Positions 36,100 to 45,333 of a DNA stretch of 64,000 nucleotides are shown here, piece after piece. A program made the position numbers and the translations under genes. Numbering within the stretch: position 1 is the stretch's first letter; every line of letters begins with the position of its first letter. Source of the stretch: Corynebacterium afermentans subsp. lipophilum (GTDB lineage: Bacteria; Actinomycetota; Actinomycetes; Mycobacteriales; Mycobacteriaceae); assembly GCF_030408375.1 (NCBI RefSeq), contig NZ_CP046530.1, positions 868,001 through 932,000 of the forward strand, in the 5' to 3' direction. The notes under the pieces are model-generated. The model was not told the DNA's origin. It was given only the letters and a program-made list of their open reading frames with translations, and made no database searches.

Positions 36100-37308
36100 A
36101 TGAACGCCGACAATCCAACTCAACAGCAGACGCACCGCACCCAACCGAAGATCCCGCGCACGATCTGGGTGCTTGTCGGCGCCGCGTTCATCATCGCCCT
36201 CGGTTACGGGCTCATCGCCCCGGTGCTCCCGCAGTTCGCCGTCAGCTTCGGCGTGTCCATGGCTGCGGCCGGCGCAGTGATCTCGATCTTCGCGTTCGCG
36301 CGGCTCATTGGTGCGCCGGGGGCCGGCCGGCTCGTCGATAGGCTTGGCTCCCGCCCGATCTACCTCACCGGCCTGCTTATCGTCGCCGCCTCCACGTTCT
36401 TCGTGGCCTTCGCGCAGGCCTATTGGCAGATCCTTGGCTTGCGGTTTATCGCCGGGTTCGGCTCCACCATGTTCACGCTGTCGGCGCAGGCGCTGATCGT
36501 GCGCGTGACGCACCCGTCCATCCGCGGGCGCGCCAACGCGCTGTACGCCTCGGCGTTTCTGGTCGGCAACGTCGTCGGCCCGATCATCGGCGCCGCGTTG
36601 TCCTTCCTGGGGTTCCGCGCGCCATTTGTCATTTACGGCATCGCGGTCGCGGGCGCGGCGGTCGCCGTCGGCGCGTTGACCCAGCCAAAGCCGGGCTCCG
36701 AGCCGCTGCCCGCAGCGAAGCCGAAGATGCGCGTGCGCCAGGCGTGGCAGAGCTCCACCTACAAGGCACTGCTGGCCGCCGGGTTTACCAACGGCTTCGT
36801 CAACATGGGCTCGCGCGTGGCCATCTTGCCGTTGTTCGCCGCGGCCGTGTTTGAGCGTGGGGGAGCGGCCGCCGGGTTCGCGCTGACCGCCTTCGCGTTC
36901 GGCATGGCGGTGACCCTGCAGTTCTCCGGCCGCCTCGCCGACAGTCTCGGCCGCCGCCCGCTGGTCGCCGCAGGTCTTGCCACCTCGGGTGTGTTCACAG
37001 CACTCCTTGGCGGCGCCACCAGTTTCTGGCCGCTCGTGCTGCTCTCCGCCGCCGCCGGCATCGGCGCGGGCCTGATGAGCCCCGCGACGCAAGCCACGCT
37101 CGCGGACATCATCGGCAACGAGCGCTCCGGCGGTACAGTGCTGTCCACGTATCAAATGACGCAGGATGCCGGCACCATCCTCGCGCCGGTGCTGCTCGGC
37201 GCCGTCGCGGAGGCGGCGGGCTTCCAGGCCGCGTTCGGCGTGTGCGGGGCGGTGTGCGCCACCACGTTCATCATCTGGCTTGTGGCCGGAAAGGAAACAC
37301 AACCGTGA
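36100..37308 (+). CDS. MFS transporter
   Basis: 402 aa with 12 membrane helices, and the loop 2-3 motif GRLVDRLGSRP and its half-repeat GRLADSLGRRP, typical of drug/H+ antiporter-type or nucleoside MFS carriers. It overlaps the following nucleoside hydrolase by GTGA, so nucleoside uptake is a reasonable inference, comparable to the uridine transporter-hydrolase pairing in C. glutamicum. The substrate is not provable from sequence. Confidence 0.85.
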   Translation: MNADNPTQQQTHRTQPKIPRTIWVLVGAAFIIALGYGLIAPVLPQFAVSFGVSMAAAGAVISIFAFARLIGAPGAGRLVDRLGSRPIYLTGLLIVAASTFFVAFAQAYWQILGLRFIAGFGSTMFTLSAQALIVRVTHPSIRGRANALYASAFLVGNVVGPIIGAALSFLGFRAPFVIYGIAVAGAAVAVGALTQPKPGSEPLPAAKPKMRVRQAWQSSTYKALLAAGFTNGFVNMGSRVAILPLFAAAVFERGGAAAGFALTAFAFGMAVTLQFSGRLADSLGRRPLVAAGLATSGVFTALLGGATSFWPLVLLSAAAGIGAGLMSPATQATLADIIGNERSGGTVLSTYQMTQDAGTILAPVLLGAVAEAAGFQAAFGVCGAVCATTFIIWLVAGKETQP

Positions 37309-38309
37309 GAGTCATCCTGGATTGCGACCCCGGTATCGACGACACCTACGCAATCATCTTCCTCACCGCCGCGGCCCACGCGGGGCTCATCGAGCTCGAT
37401 TGCCTAACGACGACCTCCGGCAACGCCCCCGCCGACCAATGCGCCCAAAACGGCGCCTGGATCCTGGGGCTGTGCGGCCTGCCCATCATCTCGCTGGCCG
37501 CCGGCCTGCCCGAACCGCTCGAGGTGGAGCTGACCACCACGCCGGAAACCCACGGCGAGACCGGCCTGGGCTACGCCTCCGCGCCCGAGCGCCACGTGGA
37601 GCACGACTGGGACGCGCTGTGGATCGACTCCATCGAGCGCGGCACCGACGATTTACACCTCATCGTTACCGGACCGTTGACCAACCTGGCCGCCTTCGCC
37701 CACGCCCACCCGGAGCACTTTCAAAAACTCAAGCACATCACCGTGATGGGTGGGGCAGTGCACTACCCGGGCAACACCACCCCGAGCGCGGAATGGAACT
37801 TCTGGGTGGACCCGCACGCCGCCGCCGACGTGTTCGCCATGACACCGGTGCCGATCACACTGTGCTCGCTCAGCGTGACGGAGAAGATGGTGCTTACTCC
37901 GGGGGCGTTGGAAGGTGCCGTCGATAAGCTCGGTGCCTCTCCGCTCACCGAGCACCTGGAGGCAATTACCCGGTTCTACTTCGAGTTCCACGAGGACGTC
38001 GGCGAGGGCTATCAGGCCCAGATCCACGACCTGCTCACCGTGCTCATCGCCCTTGACCTGGTGGATTACCAGGCGACTGAGACCACCGTCGACGTGGAGG
38101 CCGACTCCGAACTCATGCGCGGCACTTCGGTGGCAGATCTGCGCGGAATCTGGGAGCGCGACCCGAACGCACGATTGGTCACCGACGTCACCGACGCGGC
38201 CATCGCCGCCGCTTGGGAGCGCTTCGACTGGGCTTGCGAGGTGCACGCCAAGGTCGCTGCCGGCGACGCTGAGATTGTGGAGCTGCGCCACCTGCGCGCC
38301 GACGACTAG
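37305..38309 (+). CDS. Inosine/uridine-preferring nucleoside hydrolase
   Basis: 334 aa. The calcium-binding N-terminal signature VILDCDPGIDDTYAI is the defining DxDxxxDD motif of nucleoside N-ribohydrolases; TGPLTNLAAF, MGGAV and EWNFWVDPHAA complete the active site. It splits ribonucleosides into base and ribose in the cytoplasm. Start is GTG 37305, coupled to the MFS gene. Confidence 0.92.
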   Translation: MRVILDCDPGIDDTYAIIFLTAAAHAGLIELDCLTTTSGNAPADQCAQNGAWILGLCGLPIISLAAGLPEPLEVELTTTPETHGETGLGYASAPERHVEHDWDALWIDSIERGTDDLHLIVTGPLTNLAAFAHAHPEHFQKLKHITVMGGAVHYPGNTTPSAEWNFWVDPHAAADVFAMTPVPITLCSLSVTEKMVLTPGALEGAVDKLGASPLTEHLEAITRFYFEFHEDVGEGYQAQIHDLLTVLIALDLVDYQATETTVDVEADSELMRGTSVADLRGIWERDPNARLVTDVTDAAIAAAWERFDWACEVHAKVAAGDAEIVELRHLRADD

Positions 38310-38347
38310 GTGATGCTGCTTAAGCCGGCAACAGCACAAAAAGAAAA

Positions 38348-38372
38348 CTCCCTAGCCGCAATGGTTAGGGAG
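38348..38372 (-). terminator. Intrinsic terminator of the surface-protein gene
   Basis: On the minus strand a 10-bp stem (38372-38363 with 38357-38348, one G-T pair) is followed by TTTTCTTTTT, a good rho-independent terminator 15 bases after the stop of the Thr-rich protein gene. It may also stop the nucleoside hydrolase transcript from the other side. Confidence 0.8.
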
Positions 38373-38386
38373 CTTATGCTGATCCG

Positions 38387-39370
38387 TTAGAACGGGAGGT
38401 TAGCGAGTAGCTGGGGATTTCCGGCCACAGCAGCGCCGACGCCACCGATCAAGGCGAGAAGTCCGAGCACTAACGCGACAATGGATCCAGCCGAGCTGCC
38501 GGATTGTCCATCATTAGACGCTTTCACAACGGTTGTCGGGACCGTCTTTGTAACCTCGACAGTCGCCGGGGCAGCGGTTGCAGTTACTGTCTCTGTTGCG
38601 GTTACGGGAGCCTGCTGAACAGTGGTCGTGACAGTCTCTGCTTCGGCGGTTTTGGTGACAGTAGCGGTCTTGACCGGTGCCGGAGCCGAAAGCGTCTCAG
38701 TCACGGTGGCGGTTGCTGCTTCCACAGCCTCGGTCACGGTGGCGGTGACTGGTGCAGCCTTCTTGGTGACTGTGGTCGTGGTAGTTGCTGCTTCCGCAGT
38801 CTCCGTCACGGTCGTCGGCGCGTTGATCTTCTGGGTGACGGTAGTCGTTACCGGTGCGGAAGCCTTTGCTGTCACTGTCGTGGTCTTAAGCACGGTCTTC
38901 GTAGCAACCGGGCTGGTTGATTGCTTCGTAGTAGCAGACGGCTTCGGATTGCCCGAGACCAAAGCAGGCAGCGGGTGAACTGGGAAGCTCCCCTCAACCT
39001 CTTCGGAAGAACCATCGTTGTAGTGCACCAGCAGCTTGACGGCGATTTCGAACTCTTCAGGGTAGATCATCTTCTGCTCAAGCCGCAGATAGATTTTGTC
39101 GTTGAAGTTCACGATTGGGTTTCGAATGCGCTCGTACGTGACCGGGTACGGCGATTCAAACTCAAGGATGTCCAGGTCTGCAAACTCTGGCCCCTCATTA
39201 ACGATCAAGGTCACGAGATTGTCCGACGGACCGGCGGACAGCGAACCGATCGAGTAGACCCTCGGTTCGTAGAGGTCCGCGTGGCTCAACTCTTGGCCAT
39301 CTGAAGCAGGCGCGGTTACGGCGGTGAAAGATACGGCGATGGCCGTAAGAAGCGCTGAGGTCTTCTTCAT
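38387..39370 (-). CDS. Secreted Thr/Val-rich stalk protein with C-terminal anchor
   Basis: 327 aa. Signal peptide MKKTSALLTAIAVSFTAVTAPAS; a globular region to about residue 135; then about 150 residues of Thr/Val/Ala low complexity with repeated TVT, TTTVT, ATVTE and TKT units; finally a hydrophobic helix near GSIVALVLGLLALIGGVGAAV. Architecture is that of a surface protein on a mucin-like stalk, held by a C-terminal membrane helix without LPxTG. Base composition is lower in GC than the surroundings. Ribosome-binding site GGAG precedes the ATG. Confidence 0.8.
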   Translation of the reverse strand: MKKTSALLTAIAVSFTAVTAPASDGQELSHADLYEPRVYSIGSLSAGPSDNLVTLIVNEGPEFADLDILEFESPYPVTYERIRNPIVNFNDKIYLRLEQKMIYPEEFEIAVKLLVHYNDGSSEEVEGSFPVHPLPALVSGNPKPSATTKQSTSPVATKTVLKTTTVTAKASAPVTTTVTQKINAPTTVTETAEAATTTTTVTKKAAPVTATVTEAVEAATATVTETLSAPAPVKTATVTKTAEAETVTTTVQQAPVTATETVTATAAPATVEVTKTVPTTVVKASNDGQSGSSAGSIVALVLGLLALIGGVGAAVAGNPQLLANLPF

Positions 39371-39680
39371 AGTGTCTCCAATCCTCTAACAGGAACCGTT
39401 TAAGTTAACCACAGCTCGAAATGAAGTCTCTTTAATATTCATGATTGGTGACGGGGTGAAACTCCCGCAGTAGTTGCTGGGATCAAACAGCTGGTTGTCC
39501 CACGGTCAAGATCCCTAGGTAGATAGGGTGTGAGCAGGCGTGTTATCGCCATTATCTGCTGGGTGAAAACGAGTAAGAACATGACCGCCTGCTACACTCC
39601 CGAACCGATAGCCCCGCCGAGGTGACATAGGCGAAACAGGGCTGCACTTTCCCGTTTTCCGCACACCACTCGGAGCACCC
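39371..39680 (+). promoter_or_regulatory. 310-base intergenic region with structured leader of the ECF transporter
   Basis: Divergent from the surface-protein gene. An inverted repeat pairs 39528-39540 with 39586-39597 (12 bp, one bulge) around a 45-base loop. Its right arm overlaps TGCTACACT (39590-39598), an extended -10. Downstream, 39610-39614 pairs with 39639-39643 and 39615-39618 with 39630-39633, forming a compact hairpin in the transcribed leader 40 bases before the ATG. An inverted GGGATC/GATCCC pair lies at 39479-39515. I could not match it to a known riboswitch. Confidence 0.5.
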
Positions 39681-40463
39681 ATGTCACACACCGTTTCCAC
39701 GCAGGCCGCGCAGAAGGCCGAATGGACCCCCGCCCGCCGCGCGCTCGCCATCGCAGGCGCCCTGTTTATCGCCGCCACCTGGCTGTACTTCGTCCTCGTC
39801 CACCCGGCGGATTGGGACCAGGTCACCGGCTCCGGCCAGGGTATTGCGCTGCTGGCCGGCTACGGCATCGGCACCATCCTGCTGCTCGCCGCGGTGATCC
39901 CCGTGCTGCCGGCGCGCACGTTGGGGCTGATCCCAATTGCGATCATCATCAACTCCGTCGTCGGCGAGATCGTCGGCTCCATCGGCCTGCCGCTGTACCT
40001 GGACTCCGTGGGCACCGTGCTCGTCGCGGCCCTGGCCGGCCCGGTCGCGGGCATGGCCACCGGCGCGCTGAACAACGTCGTGTGGGGACTGCTCAACCCG
40101 GCGGCGCTGCCGTTCGCCGCGGGCGCGGCGCTCGTCGGTTGGCTGGCCGGCGTGTTCATCCACCGCTTCAACGCGCTGCGCAACATTGCCACCGTGATCG
40201 GTTTCGGCCTGGTGCTCGGCATCGTCGGCGGCATGGTCGCAGCACCGGTGGCCGCCTACGTCTACGGCGGCACCGCCGGTGTGGGCACCGGCGCCCTGGT
40301 CAGCCTGTTCCGCGAGATGGGCGGCTCGCTCATCGCCTCCGTGACCACCCAGGCGTTCATCTCCGACCCAGTGGACAAGGTCATTGTCATGCTGGTGGCA
40401 TACTTCACGGTCAAGGCGCTGCCGAAGCGCACCGTCGCCGCGTTCGCCCCACAGAGCAAGTAG
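39681..40463 (+). CDS. ECF transporter S component
   Basis: 260 aa with about six membrane helices. SIGLPLYLDSVGTVLVAALAGPVAGMATG is the type of segment found in substrate-binding S components of energy-coupling factor transporters. Ligand is not deducible; B-vitamins, their precursors or modified bases are usual for this class. It is followed by T and A components, so this is a dedicated (group I) ECF system. GGAGC ribosome-binding site before the ATG. Confidence 0.82.
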   Translation: MSHTVSTQAAQKAEWTPARRALAIAGALFIAATWLYFVLVHPADWDQVTGSGQGIALLAGYGIGTILLLAAVIPVLPARTLGLIPIAIIINSVVGEIVGSIGLPLYLDSVGTVLVAALAGPVAGMATGALNNVVWGLLNPAALPFAAGAALVGWLAGVFIHRFNALRNIATVIGFGLVLGIVGGMVAAPVAAYVYGGTAGVGTGALVSLFREMGGSLIASVTTQAFISDPVDKVIVMLVAYFTVKALPKRTVAAFAPQSK

Positions 40464-40468
40464 TTCGC

Positions 40469-41167
40469 GTGCCCCAAACCCAGTGCCGCCTGAACCCGCT
40501 GACCGCCCTGGTCATCGGTGCGTCGGGCTGGATTCTGGCGCTGGGGATCAACACTCCAATAGCCTCGCTGGCCATCGTCGCCACAGCCCTTACGGCCGGC
40601 ACCTGGCGCACCCGCAACCCGTCCGTCGTGGCGGCCACTGCACTCCTCGCAGCCCCCGTCGCTGCGTCGATGGTGCTCATCCACGCGCCCTACGGCGAGC
40701 ACCGCATCGCCCCACTGCTCACCTCCGACGGGCTTGCCGACGCCGCCCACCTCACCGCCCGCTTCACCGCGCTGGTCGCGTGCCTGCTCGCCGCTGTGGC
40801 GTGGACGCGCACCCCGGATCTGGCCAAGGCCTTGCAGAGCACAAAAGGCGGCAACCGCATCGGCTACATCGCCGGCACCACGCTGCAGCTCGGCCCCCAG
40901 GGTGCGCACCGGGCCCGCATAACCCGCGACGCCAACCGCCTCAAGCAGCGGCCGATCAAAGCCAAAACCGTCGTCCCGCACCTGATCATGCCCGTGTTCA
41001 CGGAGCTGCTCACCCAGGCCGGCGCCCGCGGCCAGGCACTGGAAACCGCAGGCTACGACCTCACCGGCCCCCGCACCGTCCTGCGCCCGGTCCACGACAG
41101 CCCCGCCCAGCGCGCCGCGCGCATCCTCATCCCGCTGATCTGCGTGGTGGTGGTCCTATGGATCTAA
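40469..41167 (+). CDS. ECF transporter T component (EcfT)
   Basis: 232 aa, with N-terminal membrane helices and the C-terminal coupling region containing the ARG signature in QAGARGQALETAGYD that contacts the ATPase. Start is GTG 40469, five bases after the S-component stop. Overlaps the ATPase gene by 10 bases. It links substrate binding in the S component to ATP hydrolysis. Confidence 0.82.
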   Translation: MPQTQCRLNPLTALVIGASGWILALGINTPIASLAIVATALTAGTWRTRNPSVVAATALLAAPVAASMVLIHAPYGEHRIAPLLTSDGLADAAHLTARFTALVACLLAAVAWTRTPDLAKALQSTKGGNRIGYIAGTTLQLGPQGAHRARITRDANRLKQRPIKAKTVVPHLIMPVFTELLTQAGARGQALETAGYDLTGPRTVLRPVHDSPAQRAARILIPLICVVVVLWI

Positions 41168-42306
41168 CCCCGCTGACCCAAGCACTCGACCAGCACCGCA
41201 CCGTCGAGGTCATCGGCAACTCCGGCGCGGGCCTGACCACCCTCGCCGCCCAGGCCCACAACGAGTGGCCGGGCGCGGCCGTGGTCCAGCAGGACGCCAC
41301 CGCGCACGTGTCCTACCTGCGCGACACGGTCATCGAAGAAGTCGCGCTCGGTCTCGAGCAGCGCGGCACACCCATCCCGGAGATGCAGCGCCGCTGCGAG
41401 CGCATCCTCAGCGCGGCGGGCCTCACCGAACTCACCGAGCGCCACCCCGCACAACTCTCCGGCGGCCAAACACGCCGCCTCGCCATCGCGGCCGTCGCGG
41501 TCCTCGAGCCGGACATCCTGCTTCTCGACGACCCCTTCGCCGGCCTCGACCCCACCTCCGCCACTCACATCATCCGCCTACTCGAAGCCCTGCCGTCGCG
41601 CATCGTTGTCCTCGGCAACCGCCCCCGCCTCGATGCAGTAAAGCTTTCGCTTATCGACGGCATCCTGTCCCCCTCACCCCCTCCCACCCACGAGCCCAGC
41701 CTGCTCCCACGCGTGGTGCCCACCGGCGAACCGATCGACCTCGGCGAGATCACCGCCACCCGCGGTGGAAAACCCCGCAAGTGGTGGCAGTTCCGCGCAA
41801 ACGAGGATCCGGAGTTCACCGCCGGCCCTATCCACTTGACCGTGCGCCCCGGCCAGGCCGTGTGGCTGCGCGGCGACAACGGCGCCGGCAAAACCACCCT
41901 GCTGCGCGCGATGGCCGGCCTCGACGGCAACCCGGGGCTGTCTCTCGGCGTCTCACTCGCGCTGCAGCGCGCCGCAGACCAGCTCGCCGAATCCACGGTG
42001 GGGGAGTTCGTCGGCGACCCGGTCGCCGTCGCTGCACTCGGCCTCGACCCGGAGACCCACCCCCTCGACCTGCCTGCCGCGCACCTGCGCCTGGCTCAGC
42101 TCGCCCAGGTCTTCGCTCAGAACCGGCCGCTCGTGCTTCTCGACGAACCGGACGTCGGCCTCGACGCCCCCTCTCGCGACCGCGCCCACGACCTCATCGC
42201 CGAGGGACTCCGATCTGGCCAGGCCGTGATCTTCACTTGCCACGACACCACCTTCGCCACGGAGGTGGAGGAATATGCGCAAGTTATTGAATCTAAGCTC
42301 GCCTAA
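41158..42306 (+). CDS. ECF transporter double ATPase with complementary half-sites
   Basis: 382 aa with two ABC domains. Domain 1 has Walker A GNSGAGLTT (Leu for the essential Lys, residue 26), intact signature LSGGQ (100-104), Walker B LLLDDP (Asp for Glu), and no H-loop His (LGNRP). Domain 2 has intact Walker A GDNGAGKTT (239-247), Walker B LVLLDEP and H-loop CHD, but its signature is LPAAH (305-309). So one composite site (domain 2 Walker motifs with domain 1 LSGGQ) is canonical and the other is doubly broken. Fused double ATPases of the YkoD type are known in ECF systems; this degree of asymmetry is notable. Confidence 0.85.
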   Translation: MDLTPLTQALDQHRTVEVIGNSGAGLTTLAAQAHNEWPGAAVVQQDATAHVSYLRDTVIEEVALGLEQRGTPIPEMQRRCERILSAAGLTELTERHPAQLSGGQTRRLAIAAVAVLEPDILLLDDPFAGLDPTSATHIIRLLEALPSRIVVLGNRPRLDAVKLSLIDGILSPSPPPTHEPSLLPRVVPTGEPIDLGEITATRGGKPRKWWQFRANEDPEFTAGPIHLTVRPGQAVWLRGDNGAGKTTLLRAMAGLDGNPGLSLGVSLALQRAADQLAESTVGEFVGDPVAVAALGLDPETHPLDLPAAHLRLAQLAQVFAQNRPLVLLDEPDVGLDAPSRDRAHDLIAEGLRSGQAVIFTCHDTTFATEVEEYAQVIESKLA

Positions 42307-42315
42307 CCCCGCGCT

Positions 42316-45300
42316 CTAACTCGGCAATTGAGGCCTACCGTTTTTATCCTGCTTAACCATGTGCCCAGGTGCACGGTGGAGCTCCGCCTTCTGGTCGTCC
42401 GCAGTAGGATCCTGGATGCTCGAACGTTTGTTGGTGGTGAGCGCCTTGTACAGCGGGGCGGGGACAGGTTCGTCCAGTGCCAGGTTCATGACCACCACGT
42501 CGAGCAACTCATCTTTGTTACCCGGCATGTGGCGCTCTTCAGCATTCGTGACGGCAGCCTGCCCGAGGTAGTAAAACTCCAAGCCGTCTGCGTCTTCTCG
42601 CTTCACAAAGAGATGGAGGTCCGCGGATCCATCCATAATTGGCTGGAGTTCGTTGCTCTTGAGTGTGCGGTTGTTCTTGGAGAACCACTGCATCGTGGAT
42701 TGGTCGATGAATGTGTCTTCGTACCGGTGGCTCGCCAAGACATCGGCGTCCTTGTGGTACGTGACAAAGATTGGGCAAGTATTGGTGTTTGAGTCCACCG
42801 CATACCCGTAAATTGTGGATTCCCTGTTGCGCGGCCAGTTAAGGAGCCGAGCTGCGTCCTTTCGGGTGTACGTCTTTCCCCGGACGAACATGTCGCTTTG
42901 GCGGTACTGTCGCCGGTTTACAAGTAGGCCAGTCTCGATGAGGTCATCGACGTGCGAGCGGAAGCTCACCTCTGGGTTTGGGTGCTGGTCATCGTAGGAG
43001 AAATATAACTCCGAAAAACGCTCACCGAGTCGGAACTCATCGCCTTGTCGGACAGCGATGGGGTTGCCTCCGTAGCGTTTGGCGGCAGCATCCGTGAACC
43101 ATTCCAAGTTCAAAACAAGCTCTACCGATCGCATGAGGTCGGAAGAGGAATCAAGTTCCGGAGCGTATTTCTGAATCGTGATCCTGAACTCGGTATCAGT
43201 CAGCGTCCCCTGGGGACCCCGGTGCACGAGCTCGGAAAGAAGGAGGAGTTCCTGCGGGCGTTTTCCGTTGAGAAGTTCCGCTGCGATGAGGGAGATGAAT
43301 CCGTCTTCCTCTTGGGACGGGGCCGAATTAACTTCCTTCAGTTTGTGCAAGAGTGACCAGTAATTTCGCGTGTGTTGGTCGGTTGCGCACAGCACGGACG
43401 GATCCATGGATTCGTGATAGATAAAGTCCACAAGCTTGGGAATGCGGCCGAGCCGATACTTCAGTTCCGCGATTGCCTCACGCTTCGCCTTCACTCCCGT
43501 GATGCGCGCTTTTTGCAGAGATTCGATAACTCGTGCCGCGGAAACCCTGTCGAAGCTCACTGTGGAGGCACCGGCTTTAGGACGGGGGTCGTTGACGTCA
43601 TCGAGGATCTTAGGTTTATGGCCGGTTTTGTTGCCGGTCAGCGCAACCGCAATGAGGTAGTTGTTCGCGTAGTTTCCGATGAAATCAATGACGCGCAGCG
43701 AGTGTTTTTCGGCGGCTTTTCGCAGCCCGCGACCAAGCTGTTGCGTGAAGATAATCGACGACTCAGTGCTGCGGAGCAAGACAATGACATTGACCGAGGG
43801 AATGTCGATGCCTTCATTAAAAATGTCCACCGTGAAGATGTAATCGAGTTCGCCATCTTCCAGTTGAGCGACAACGGACTCTCGTTCTTCAATCGTGTCG
43901 GCTCCCGAAAGACTCCGCGTTCTCAGCGGACGGCCGTGGACGATCCGAGAGGAGAGAGCTTCCGCAAGAAATCGAGATTCTTCGTTACTACTGCAGAACA
44001 CAAGGCCCTTTGTGCCTTCTGCGAATGAGTATTTCTGTAGTGCATCGACGATGTGCTCGACGCGATCGTTCGCAACGAGGTCCTTGAGCTTCGACTTGTC
44101 TCCGATCGATCCTTGGGCCGATTCGTAATCTGCGATGCCGTAGTAGTCGAAGGGGACGAGCATCCGATTTTCAAGGGCGCCTTCCAGACGGATCTCGTAT
44201 GGGACGTTATATCCGAAGAGCTCAAAGACATTAAACCCATCCGTTCGCTCTGGGGTAGCTGTCAAACCCAGCGTGAAGTTTGGGCGGAAGTGGTTCAAGA
44301 TCGACTGATACGACTCGGCGCCAGAACGGTGAACTTCATCGACGATGATGAGGTCGAATTGAAGCGGAGAGATCGCCGCCAGATTCTCTTTCCGTGAAAG
44401 GGATTGAACCGTAGCAAACACCAACTGTTTGTCCAGTTCTCGTCGTGCTCCCACGAAGAACCCGATTTGTGTGTCGTCGACTTCTAACACTCTGGCGAAC
44501 TCTTGAGCCGCCTTCTTCAAAATCTGTTCGCGGTGAACGATGAATAGCGTTTTTGCGGGCTTCATCTGTCGGGTAGCCAACGCTGCAAGGATGGTTTTTC
44601 CCGTACCGGTTGCAGAAATGATCAACGCGCGTTTCTCGCCGGAGTCGACCACGCTCTGCAACTGCTCGAGTGCTTCGACCTGCATCAGGTTTGGAAGGAT
44701 CTTTTCGCTCTCCGGTGATACCTCAAGCGGTTGAGTTTCGGTGAAGACGATTGTGCGCTTGGCCCGCTTCTTTTCGTAATCCTTGATCCAGTCCTCGGTA
44801 AGTGGAACCGCTTTGTCGAGGTGCCTCTCCACTCCGCTTTGGAGCTGGGCCGCTATGTTGCCGTTTCTGTGTGAGGAAACTCGGATGTTCCACTCATGGT
44901 TTTCCATCAGTGCGTATCGTGTGAGATTCGAGCTGCCTACGAGCGCAGTGACGTGGTCACCGTGGTTGAAAATGTAGCCCTTGGCATGGTGGGCGTATTC
45001 CGACATCACGTAGACATCGACGTTTTCCAAAGTCAATAATTCGCGCAGAGCAGCGGGCTCATTGAAGTCTTGGTACGAAGACGTGATGATCGTCCCCTTG
45101 CCCTGAAACTCCACGAGCTGTTGTTTGAGTGCGCCGAGACCGCCGACAGTCACGAAAGCCACTGAGAAAACGTAGCTATCAGCAAACTCAAGCTCGTTTT
45201 TGAGCGCCTCGTACATGGTGTTCGAGTCGCCGTTGGTGATGAGCTCGGGATTCTCCTGCTTGTTAGCAAGGACGGCTTCGTCGATGAAACCGTATTCAAG

Positions 45301-45333
45301 ATCGCGTTGCAGCGAGGAAAGCGATGACTCCAT
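42316..45333 (-). CDS. PLD-like/SF2 helicase/DUF3427 protein
   Basis: 1005 aa. N-terminal phospholipase-D-like nuclease domain (about 40-150) with H-x-K in HHAKGY (116-118) and VGSSNLT; SF2 helicase with Walker A ATGTGKT (241-247), DEVH (331-334), TAT (358-360) and motif VI QQLGRGLRKA; then a C-terminal region with the YxYDDQHP-like and F-KR-DADG-F-YLG pattern of DUF3427. Only one HxK motif is seen, so nuclease activity would need a dimer. It starts on the last base of the NUDIX stop (TAATG). GC content is visibly lower than around it and codon use is more relaxed, suggesting horizontal transfer. Similar helicases lie in defence islands; a DNA-repair role is also possible. Confidence 0.87.
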   Translation of the reverse strand: MESSLSSLQRDLEYGFIDEAVLANKQENPELITNGDSNTMYEALKNELEFADSYVFSVAFVTVGGLGALKQQLVEFQGKGTIITSSYQDFNEPAALRELLTLENVDVYVMSEYAHHAKGYIFNHGDHVTALVGSSNLTRYALMENHEWNIRVSSHRNGNIAAQLQSGVERHLDKAVPLTEDWIKDYEKKRAKRTIVFTETQPLEVSPESEKILPNLMQVEALEQLQSVVDSGEKRALIISATGTGKTILAALATRQMKPAKTLFIVHREQILKKAAQEFARVLEVDDTQIGFFVGARRELDKQLVFATVQSLSRKENLAAISPLQFDLIIVDEVHRSGAESYQSILNHFRPNFTLGLTATPERTDGFNVFELFGYNVPYEIRLEGALENRMLVPFDYYGIADYESAQGSIGDKSKLKDLVANDRVEHIVDALQKYSFAEGTKGLVFCSSNEESRFLAEALSSRIVHGRPLRTRSLSGADTIEERESVVAQLEDGELDYIFTVDIFNEGIDIPSVNVIVLLRSTESSIIFTQQLGRGLRKAAEKHSLRVIDFIGNYANNYLIAVALTGNKTGHKPKILDDVNDPRPKAGASTVSFDRVSAARVIESLQKARITGVKAKREAIAELKYRLGRIPKLVDFIYHESMDPSVLCATDQHTRNYWSLLHKLKEVNSAPSQEEDGFISLIAAELLNGKRPQELLLLSELVHRGPQGTLTDTEFRITIQKYAPELDSSSDLMRSVELVLNLEWFTDAAAKRYGGNPIAVRQGDEFRLGERFSELYFSYDDQHPNPEVSFRSHVDDLIETGLLVNRRQYRQSDMFVRGKTYTRKDAARLLNWPRNRESTIYGYAVDSNTNTCPIFVTYHKDADVLASHRYEDTFIDQSTMQWFSKNNRTLKSNELQPIMDGSADLHLFVKREDADGLEFYYLGQAAVTNAEERHMPGNKDELLDVVVMNLALDEPVPAPLYKALTTNKRSSIQDPTADDQKAELHRAPGHMVKQDKNGRPQLPS

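Noticed and set aside
38560-38880. Repetitive tract considered as a CRISPR array
   Set aside because: The repeats are short codon-level Thr/Val patterns in frame with a secreted protein; no constant repeat-spacer spacing.
39440-39600. FMN riboswitch suggested by GGGGTGAAACTCCC
   Set aside because: Other conserved parts of the FMN aptamer are absent, and the best promoter lies downstream of this stretch.
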